Shown: piece by piece, positions 30,975-36,504 of the stretch
Position numbering within the stretch: position 1 is the first letter of the stretch
How the letters are laid out: every line of letters starts with the position of its first letter
Source: Accumulibacter sp.
GTDB lineage: Bacteria > Pseudomonadota > Gammaproteobacteria > Burkholderiales > Rhodocyclaceae
NCBI GenBank assembly: GCA_031257115.1
Contig: JAIRPF010000090.1
Span: 1 to 36,504, forward strand
DNA length: 36,504 nt
Direction: 5' to 3'
Translations under genes and position numbers: made by a program
Notes under the pieces: generated by a model
What the model was told of the DNA's origin: nothing
The model's database searches: none
Seen by the model: only the letters and a program-made list of their open reading frames with translations

Positions 30975-31594
30975 TTCTTGCCGGCTTCGAGCTGTTTATT
31001 CTTGTCGGATAGCATCTTGACGAGGCCGTCGACGCCGTTGGCGCGCACTTCCTGGTTGAAGGTGTCGCGGTAGTTGGTCACCAGGCTGACGCCCGCGACC
31101 GTCACGTCGTAGATCTTCCAGCCGTCCGCCCCTTTTTCGACGGAATAGTCGATCTGAACCGGCTTGCCGCCCGATTGCAGCACTTCCGTCCTGACCACCG
31201 CGTCCCCCCCGTCGCCGGCCGGCTTGTTGAACGGCCTGTAGCGCACGATCTGATCCTTGTACCCGGTCAGCGCGTTCGAATACGTGCGCACCAGCAGCGT
31301 CCTGAATTCGTCGACCAGCCTTTCCCGCTGGCCGGGATCGGCCTTTTTCCAGTCCCGCCCCATCGCCAGCGCCGTCATGCGCTGGAAATTGAAATGCGGC
31401 AGGGCCTTGGCCTCGACCAGTTCGATGGCCTTGCGCGTATCGCCGCCCTGGATGTCCCTATCCTCGCGGACAATGGAGAGCACATCCTCGGTGATTTGCC
31501 TGATGAGCGCGTCGGGCGAAACCACTTGCTCCTGCGCCGGCGCGGACGGAACGGACAGGACGAAACCCAGGATCAGCGGGAAAAACCATTTCAT
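30971..31594 (-). CDS. mlaC: Periplasmic phospholipid carrier MlaC
   Basis: Periplasmic shuttle that carries phospholipid between the MlaA complex at the outer membrane and MlaFEDB at the inner membrane. The 207-residue precursor has a signal peptide (about 1-20). The mature part shows HFNFQRMTALAMGRDWKKA, then LVDEFRTLLVRTYSNALTGY, and the later strands VQIDYSV and GWKIYDVTVAGVSLVTNYRDTF, all typical of the family. GAGGTGAGC precedes the ATG at 31594. It lies between mlaA and mlaB in the operon. Confidence 0.94.
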   Translation of the reverse strand: MKWFFPLILGFVLSVPSAPAQEQVVSPDALIRQITEDVLSIVREDRDIQGGDTRKAIELVEAKALPHFNFQRMTALAMGRDWKKADPGQRERLVDEFRTLLVRTYSNALTGYKDQIVRYRPFNKPAGDGGDAVVRTEVLQSGGKPVQIDYSVEKGADGWKIYDVTVAGVSLVTNYRDTFNQEVRANGVDGLVKMLSDKNKQLEAGKK

Positions 31595-31613
31595 GGCGCT
31601 CACCTCGAAAAAA

Positions 31614-32372
31614 TCATTTCTCGTCATCATCCTCATCCTCCTCCGCGTCATCGGGCGGCGGATTTCCGTCGTACAGGGCGCTGCGCCGCATCTGGAAGTA
31701 GGCGTTGCGGATATAGCTGTATTTGTCGAACGCCGCTTCCTCGACCACCTTGTCGGCCGGCAGCAGGCTGGCGCGCACGTCGACGAAGCGCACGCCGGTC
31801 AGGGTATTGCGCGTGGGCACGTCATGCACGCGCGACAGCGGGTCGACGGAAGCGTCGACGACGAAACCGAACGTATCCCGCACGTTCCTCGGCCCAAGGA
31901 TCGGCCAATACAGGTACGGCCCCTCGCCGACGCCCCATCGGCCCAGCGTCTGCCCGAAATCCTCGGCGTGCTTTTCCAGCCCCAGGCTGCTCGCCACGTC
32001 GATCAGGCCGGCGATTCCCACCGTCGAATTGACCAGCACGCGCCCGACGTCCGACGCGCCCTCGGTAATCTTTCCCTGCAACAGATTGTTGATGGCGATC
32101 CACACATCCGCGATGTTGCCGAAGAAATTTCCGATACCCGTCCTGACCGGGCCTGGAACGATCGCTTCGTAGCCCTGGGCGACCGGCTTGGCCACGACGT
32201 CGAGACCTTCGTTGATCGAGAACATGGCCCGGTTGAACCCTTCGAAAGGGTCTTTCGGGTTTCTCGCCGTCGACGCGCACCCGGCCATGCCCGCCGCCAC
32301 CACGAATACCGCGAGGGCGACGCCGCAACGCCTGGCAATATGGCTTTTCACGACTCCCATCCTTCCGCTCAC
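31614..32372 (-). CDS. mlaA: Outer-membrane lipoprotein MlaA (VacJ)
   Basis: Outer-membrane lipoprotein that removes mislocalised phospholipid from the outer leaflet. The signal ends in lipobox MAGC (Cys32). Core motifs are NPKDPFEGFNRAMFSINEGLD, then VRTGIGNFFGNI, LGRWGVGEGPYLYWPILGPR and PLSRV, all standard for VacJ. The acidic tail (PDDAEEDEDDDE) is an addition. The GTG at 32372 overlaps the mlaD stop; an ATG at 32360 is the alternative start and changes only four residues of the signal. In enteric bacteria mlaA lies apart; here it is inside the operon. Confidence 0.94.
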   Translation of the reverse strand: MSGRMGVVKSHIARRCGVALAVFVVAAGMAGCASTARNPKDPFEGFNRAMFSINEGLDVVAKPVAQGYEAIVPGPVRTGIGNFFGNIADVWIAINNLLQGKITEGASDVGRVLVNSTVGIAGLIDVASSLGLEKHAEDFGQTLGRWGVGEGPYLYWPILGPRNVRDTFGFVVDASVDPLSRVHDVPTRNTLTGVRFVDVRASLLPADKVVEEAAFDKYSYIRNAYFQMRRSALYDGNPPPDDAEEDEDDDEK

Positions 32373-32842
32373 TTGCTTTCGAGATTTTCGGACGCCTTGT
32401 TGAACATGAACTGGCCGATGAGTTTTTCCAGCACGACCGCCGACTGGGTCTTGGCGAACGTGTCGCCGGCCTGCAACATCTTGTCGTCGCCGCCGGCGTC
32501 GAGGCCGATGTACTGTTCACCGAGCAGCCCCGCCGTCAGAATCGACGCGAACGTGTCTTTCGGAAACTTGTAACGCTCGTCGATCGTCACGGTCACCAGG
32601 GCTTCGTAGCTCTGCGGATCGAAACGGATTTCCGCCACCCGGCCGACGACGACGCCGGCGCTCTTCACCGGGCCGCGCACCTTCAGCCCGCCGATGTTGT
32701 CGAAGCGGGCGGTGAGCCGGTACGTTTCGGCGAAATTGCCCGACGAGACATTGCCCACGCGCAGCGCCAAGAACAGGACGGCGGCGAAACCGACGGCCAC
32801 GAAAAAGCCCACCCAGAGATCAAGCAGCTTGCGATTCATCAA
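32369..32842 (-). CDS. mlaD: MCE-domain protein MlaD
   Basis: Inner-membrane-anchored MCE protein that forms the periplasmic ring of the MlaFEDB complex and binds phospholipid. The 157 residues have one N-terminal membrane segment (about 8-28) and a single MCE domain (about 38-115). It has IGGLKVRGPVKSAGVVVGRV and LLGEQYIGLDAGG, the family signatures. It overlaps mlaE at its start and mlaA at its stop, both as 4-base junctions. Confidence 0.95.
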   Translation of the reverse strand: MMNRKLLDLWVGFFVAVGFAAVLFLALRVGNVSSGNFAETYRLTARFDNIGGLKVRGPVKSAGVVVGRVAEIRFDPQSYEALVTVTIDERYKFPKDTFASILTAGLLGEQYIGLDAGGDDKMLQAGDTFAKTQSAVVLEKLIGQFMFNKASENLESK

Positions 32843-33645
32843 ATCCCCCGGAACATGAACGAGGTCAACACGAGATCCAGCGCGAGGATCGCCAGCGCCG
32901 AGTACACCACCGTCCTCTTGATCGAAGCCGAAACGCCCTCGGCCGTCGGCACGGCGTCGTAGCCCTCGAAGACCGCGATCAGCGAGACCGCGACGCCGAA
33001 GACGAAACTCTTGACGATGCCGTTCACGATGTCGAGATGAAAATCCACCGATCCCTGCATCTGCGACCAGAACGCCCCCTCGTCGACGCCGATCAGCACG
33101 ACGCCGACCAGATACCCGCCGAAGACCCCGATGGCCGAGAACAGCGCCGCCAGGAGCGGCATCGAGACGACGCCGCCCCAGAAACGCGGCGCCACCACGC
33201 GGGCGATCGGGTTGACGGCCATCATGTCCATCGCGGTCAACTGCTCGGTCGCCTTCATCAGGCCGATCTCGGCGGTGATCGAGGAACCGGCGCGCGAGGC
33301 GAAGAGCAGCGCGGAGACCACCGGCCCAAGCTCGCGGGTGAGCGACAGCGCCACCAGCACGCCGAGCGCCTCGGACGAACCGTAGCGTTGCAGGGTCTCA
33401 TAGCCCTGCATACCGAGCACCATGCCGATGAACAGGCCGGAAACGAGGATGATCACGAGCGACTGAAAGCCGGAAAAGTAGATTTCGCGGATCGTCAGAT
33501 GCAAACGGCGGAACGACTGGCCCGAATACGCCAGGATCGTCACGAAGAAACGGGACGCGAAACCGAGCGTCTGCAGCGCGTCGTTGACGCGGCGGCCCAG
33601 CGCGCGGACCAGTTCGATCGCGCAGGAAAATGTTCCGCTACGCAT
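32839..33645 (-). CDS. mlaE: Phospholipid transport permease MlaE
   Basis: Permease of the MlaFEDB complex, 268 residues, with about five membrane helices. Conserved blocks are VSALLFASRAGSSITAEIGLMKATEQLTAM and MDMMAVNPIARVVAPR, which contact the ATPase; PTAEGV near the end is also typical. The ATG at 33645 lies 8 bases inside the mlaF gene, and the stop overlaps the mlaD start. Confidence 0.95.
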   Translation of the reverse strand: MRSGTFSCAIELVRALGRRVNDALQTLGFASRFFVTILAYSGQSFRRLHLTIREIYFSGFQSLVIILVSGLFIGMVLGMQGYETLQRYGSSEALGVLVALSLTRELGPVVSALLFASRAGSSITAEIGLMKATEQLTAMDMMAVNPIARVVAPRFWGGVVSMPLLAALFSAIGVFGGYLVGVVLIGVDEGAFWSQMQGSVDFHLDIVNGIVKSFVFGVAVSLIAVFEGYDAVPTAEGVSASIKRTVVYSALAILALDLVLTSFMFRGI

Positions 33646-34450
33646 GGCCGGTGTTCCGCGCCAGATCCTCCCCGAAGGGAGGCGCCGGATAATGGAAATG
33701 GACGGGGCCGTCGGCCTCGCCGAACACGAACTGATGCACGAACGGATCGCGCGAGGCGCGGATTTCGTCGGGCGTTCCCTGGGCCACGATCTGCCCGTCG
33801 GAGACGAAATACACGTAATCGACGATGAGCAGCGCCTCCTGCACGTCGTGAGTCACCAGCAGCGTGGTGGCGCCCAGCGCGTCGTTCAGGCGGCGGATCA
33901 ACTGCCCGATCACCCCCATCGAAATCGGATCGAGGCCGGCGAAAGGCTCGTCGTACATGATGAGCATCGGATCGAGCGCGATCGCCCGCGCCAGCGCCAC
34001 GCGCCGGGCCATCCCGCCGGACAGCTCGGCGGGCATCAGGTGGTGCGCGCCGCGCAGGCCGACGGCGTTCAACTTCATCAGGACCATGTCGCGGATGATC
34101 TCATCGGGCAGGTCGGTGTGCTCGCGCATCAGGTAGGCCACGTTCTCGAAGACCGAAATATCCGTAAACAGCGCGCCGAACTGGAACAGCATCCCCATGC
34201 GCCGGCGCATGGCGTACAGTTCGCCGTGCGTCATCCGTGGCACCGACTCGCCATCGACCAGGATTTCCCCGCTGACGGGCTTCAACTGCCCGCCGATCAG
34301 GCGCAGCAGCGTCGTCTTGCCGCAGCCGGAATTCCCCATGATGGCGACCAGCTGCCCACGGGGAATCTCCATGTCGATCCCCTTGAGGATCGAACGGTCG
34401 TCATAGGCAAAATTGACGTCGGTGATTTTTACCAGGCACTCCGCCGACAC
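33638..34450 (-). CDS. mlaF: Phospholipid transport ATPase MlaF
   Basis: ATPase of the MlaFEDB transporter. A start at the GTG at 34450 gives 270 residues, the usual MlaF length (E. coli 269). Walker A is GNSGCGKTTLL, the signature LSGGMARRVALARA, and Walker B LIMYDEPFAGLDP, all intact; FQFGALFTD is the Q-loop region typical of this subgroup. The GTG start has no clear ribosome-binding site; a second GTG lies one codon upstream. It is the first gene of the mlaFEDACB-yadGH run. Confidence 0.94.
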   Translation of the reverse strand: MSAECLVKITDVNFAYDDRSILKGIDMEIPRGQLVAIMGNSGCGKTTLLRLIGGQLKPVSGEILVDGESVPRMTHGELYAMRRRMGMLFQFGALFTDISVFENVAYLMREHTDLPDEIIRDMVLMKLNAVGLRGAHHLMPAELSGGMARRVALARAIALDPMLIMYDEPFAGLDPISMGVIGQLIRRLNDALGATTLLVTHDVQEALLIVDYVYFVSDGQIVAQGTPDEIRASRDPFVHQFVFGEADGPVHFHYPAPPFGEDLARNTGHA

Positions 34451-34479
34451 AACGGTATTCCAGGACGAAATAAATGCGT

Positions 34480-34485
34480 AGTATA
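34480..34485 (-). promoter_or_regulatory. Possible -10 box of the mla operon
   Basis: The minus strand reads TATACT, five of six matches to the sigma-70 -10, about 30 bases before the mlaF GTG start. The -35 region is weak. A transcript starting about 7 bases on would have a leader of about 23 bases, which fits a GTG start without a strong ribosome-binding site. Confidence 0.35.
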
Positions 34486-34749
34486 GCCCAAAGCCGCGCC
34501 GCCACGGAAATTCCGGCCGTGCCGACGGCTTGTCGGCCACCACGGGCGCGAAGACGCGGAGAGAGTGCATGGCGAATCGCCGTCGACGATGATCGGCGGC
34601 GGTTGGCCTTCAGACGCTGCCGATGTGGCGATGGTGGTGCTGCCGATGCGGCGTCGGCCATGAACATGTCTACCGAATCCGGTGAATCGGTGTCTCATTG
34701 GAGCGTTTCTGAATCAGCCGCCTGTAAATTCCCATCAAAACGCCCACGA

Positions 34750-34893
34750 ATTCCCGTCATCCCCTCGACAAGCGGAAATCCGGCGTCCCCACGTCGTTCC
34801 TGCCCCGTCGTTTCCGCCCCCTCGTCATTCCCGCCCCCGCGTCATTCCCCCGAAAGCGGGAATCCAGTCCCTTGCCTCCAGCCCGAAGGGCTG
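34750..34893. repeat. Palindromic repeat cluster upstream of the relBE remnant
   Basis: A GGATTCCCGC-type palindrome spans 34840-34871, preceded by several partial CGTCATTCC units (from about 34755). It is followed by a perfect hairpin CAGCCC-gaa-GGGCTG (34879-34893). The 34451-34913 spacer contains this cluster and the mla promoter region, and no gene I can support. The cluster ends about 20 bases before the surviving antitoxin codons, so it may have replaced the front of that gene. Confidence 0.65.
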
Positions 34894-34913
34894 CAAAGGA
34901 CAGATCCGGGCAC

Positions 34914-35000
34914 GGTCTTGTAAATCAATACATTCGCGCCGGGCGCACTCAGATCGTACCGCTCGAAAAAGTCATGAAGCGTTATGGCATGGAAAGTTGA
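34914..35000 (+). pseudogene. RelB-type antitoxin remnant (C-terminus only)
   Basis: Only the last 28 codons remain in frame, ending IVPLEKVMKRYGMES and a stop at 35000. The P-L-x-x-V-M-K-x-x-G ending is typical of RelB-type antitoxins paired with a toxin starting MAWK. Its stop lies 17 bases inside the following toxin remnant, the usual coupled overlap. No start or DNA-binding part is visible upstream, where repeat sequence begins. Confidence 0.6.
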
Positions 35001-35252
35001 GCTAGACCCCGCCGCCGAGCGCGAACTTGACAAGATCGACCCGCAACATGCCCGCCGCATCCTGGCCTTTCTGCATGAGCGCGTGGCGCCGTTGGACGAC
35101 CGCGCGCCATTGGCGAAGCGCTCAAGGGTTCGCGCCTTGGCATCTATTGGGAATATCGCGTTGGTGATTACCGCATCATTAGCAGCATCGAGGACAACGC
35201 TTAGCGTATCCTTGCGGTGCGGATCGGAAACCGCCGCGACGTGTACCGATGA
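34984..35252 (+). pseudogene. RelE-type toxin with frameshift and nonsense mutation
   Basis: A RelE/ParE-superfamily mRNA-interferase toxin that is doubly broken. The first 39 codons (MAWKVELDPAAERELDKID, then FLHERVAPLDD) read normally. One C is missing next to 35100, where GACGACCCGCGCGCC would be expected. In the following frame the family sequence resumes as IGEALKGSRLGIYWEYRVGDYRIISSIEDNA. It then meets a TAG at 35202-35204 where a Leu codon is expected, and continues with RILAVRIGNRRDVYR to a stop at 35252. Both lesions are needed to explain it, so a single sequencing error would not restore the gene. The toxin should be inactive. Confidence 0.85.
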
Positions 35253-35559
35253 GATTCATTCATCCGAAAGGGTGTCATTAAATGGGCCGCCTTCGGCGTG
35301 ACGCTTCCCTCGCTAAGGAGGTTTTATTTCAGCGCGCTGTGCGCGGGAAAAACGGGCGGATGCCATCCTCCTCCACGAAAATCATGCGTAATAAAATTAT
35401 TTTGCGGATGTGTTGGATACAGGGGCGAGCGTGTTCCGTACCACTACTTCAGCGAAAGTCTTGATCATGGCATGGCTTCCGGAGAGGTTCGCAGCGGATA
35501 CCAAATTATCAGGCGGTTCCCATAAGAGGTAACACGCCGTATCAACTCTATTGATCTTC

Positions 35560-36504
35560 TCATTCTGCCGTCAGATAAGGGCTTAATATCCGCTCGACAA
35601 CAAATCTACCACCAGCGGAAGGTGAGATGTGGTTGGAATCAGAATATAAGGGGACGTTGTTTTCATCAAAGAGAAGGCATTCGCCAGTCGCGGCGGGGCA
35701 GTATGCGTCGATTGAAAAAATAATCGTTGCTCCCTTGACGTAAGAAAGCGCCTCCAGATAATTTTTCTGTCGTTTCAAAACATCTTCTCTATAGAGACGT
35801 AAATCTGCTCGACGTTTATGTAATGATGCTCTAAGAGGTTGATTTACAAATACACTCCTTGGATTGAATGGCAAATATGGATTGTCGGCAAGAATAAAAA
35901 CTTTCTTCTCCATTTCGGAAAATCTGGTTATAGCCTCCTGCGTTGCTTTCTCGAATTCTTTGTAGTTGCGGACTTTTCTTTCCTTGCAGACGTTTTCTCT
36001 ACATGCAGGGTCCGGGTGAACATAATCACTCGCCGTGACGATGAAAACCTTTCGTATGCTGCTATCCGACCTTATTGCTTGATAGAGACTTTCCGTATTG
36101 TCAAAATCAGCCGCCCAACCGTAAAACACATTGTTATTTCCTGCGTGCGCAAGCAACACAGTGTTAATTCCGTTGTTGGCATTGAATTTGGCAATTGCGT
36201 CAAACAACATCCAGGCATGACTGTCCCCGACCAGAGCGATCGTTTCTTTCCCACCAACGTTTTTATAAAGGCAAAACGGTTTTTCTTCGTATTGCGTACC
36301 TTTCAACTTATATTTTTGTAGACAAACCGAATCGCTTCGTTGGTCAGGCCATTTCAATGCCATTGTTACTGCTTTTTGTTGTTGTACGGCCCCTCTCGTT
36401 CCCACCCCCTTTTCCCGATGGACCCACCCGCCCGCGCAACCGACACCGGCGATCAGCGCCGCCAAGATAACGGCTTTCACGCCCCTCGCCCGTTTCCCGA
36501 ACCG
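35560..36504 (-). CDS. SGNH-domain protein, probable C-terminus of an acyltransferase (5' end outside window)
   Basis: The frame is open to the window edge, so the true start is probably outside. About 314 codons are visible. The GTG at 36480 is only a formal start. After a membrane segment (KAVILAALIAGVGCAGGWV) comes an SGNH hydrolase-like domain with block I VGDSHAWMLFDA and block V DSNHISPSAGGR. The N block may be HAGNNN. This matches the C-terminal domain of OafA/OafB-type acyltransferase-3 proteins that O-acetylate LPS or other surface glycans. The SGNH part is clearly AT-richer than neighbouring genes, suggesting recent acquisition. If instead it starts at 36480, it would be a stand-alone exported SGNH protein. 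Confidence 0.75.
   Translation of the reverse strand, partial: RFGKRARGVKAVILAALIAGVGCAGGWVHREKGVGTRGAVQQQKAVTMALKWPDQRSDSVCLQKYKLKGTQYEEKPFCLYKNVGGKETIALVGDSHAWMLFDAIAKFNANNGINTVLLAHAGNNNVFYGWAADFDNTESLYQAIRSDSSIRKVFIVTASDYVHPDPACRENVCKERKVRNYKEFEKATQEAITRFSEMEKKVFILADNPYLPFNPRSVFVNQPLRASLHKRRADLRLYREDVLKRQKNYLEALSYVKGATIIFSIDAYCPAATGECLLFDENNVPLYSDSNHISPSAGGRFVVERILSPYLTAE

Noticed and set aside
1-36504. tRNA, rRNA or CRISPR features
   Set aside because: No T-loop/acceptor arrangement, rRNA-like sequence or regularly spaced direct repeats were seen by eye. A dedicated scan could still find a tRNA I missed.

Overview
The window looks like chromosome of a Gram-negative, most likely betaproteobacterial, organism. 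This rests on gene content and order recalled from the class, not on a search. The clues are: glyQ/glyS followed by gmhB-plsC-YgjP-type hydrolase; an mla operon with mlaA inside it (mlaF-E-D-A-C-B) followed by a YadG/YadH-type exporter; split glycyl-tRNA synthetase; and phenylacetate-CoA ligase paired with an ACT-domain protein. Base composition is GC-rich apart from a few AT-richer patches. I found no rRNA, tRNA, CRISPR array or intact insertion sequence.

Layout. 1-3.0 kb (minus): ACT-domain protein (cut by the window edge), phenylacetate-CoA ligase, GMP reductase. 3.2-10.2 kb (minus): glyQ, then an inserted block (FitA/VapB-like antitoxin, a VapC-type PIN toxin fused to a DUF4357-like domain, and a YafJ-type class II amidotransferase), then glyS-gmhB-plsC-YgjP hydrolase. 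10.5-15.3 kb: a broken GNAT acetyltransferase, a Cys-rich secreted repeat protein, a ZraS/ZraR-like two-component system whose periplasmic sensor loop is His-rich, and a convergent His-rich lipoprotein. 15.7-18.3 kb (minus): PH-like membrane protein and a short KdpD/KdpE pair without a Kdp pump. 18.3-19.0 kb: a repeat-rich spacer with a 95-bp MITE-like inverted repeat and several palindromes. 19.0-23.5 kb (minus): CoA-transferase A/B plus an ECHDC3-like crotonase, then CoA-binding protein and O-acetylhomoserine sulfhydrylase. 23.6-27.8 kb (minus): thioredoxin-fold protein, a nitrate/sulfonate-class ABC importer and an unknown protein. 27.9-28.7 kb (plus): dsbC. 28.9-34.5 kb (minus): ABC-2 exporter and the mla phospholipid transport operon. 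34.9-35.3 kb: a decayed relBE pair. 35.6 kb to the end (minus): an AT-richer SGNH domain, probably the C-terminus of a surface-polysaccharide acyltransferase that continues outside the window.

How the genes fit together. Three envelope themes recur: lipid asymmetry (mla, plsC, gmhB for heptose/LPS), periplasmic thiol chemistry (dsbC, thioredoxin-fold protein), and envelope sensing (ZraSR-like and KdpDE-like systems). Two CoA-thioester units (paaK + ACT; CoA-transferase + crotonase) suggest aromatic or alicyclic acid metabolism.

The best candidates for something new are the His/Cys-rich module at 11.2-15.3 kb, which I infer to be a periplasmic metal-sensing and metal-buffering unit, and the PIN-DUF4357 toxin fusion sitting between glyQ and glyS. 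Dispersed palindromic repeats fill most longer spacers and have probably driven some of the gene decay.
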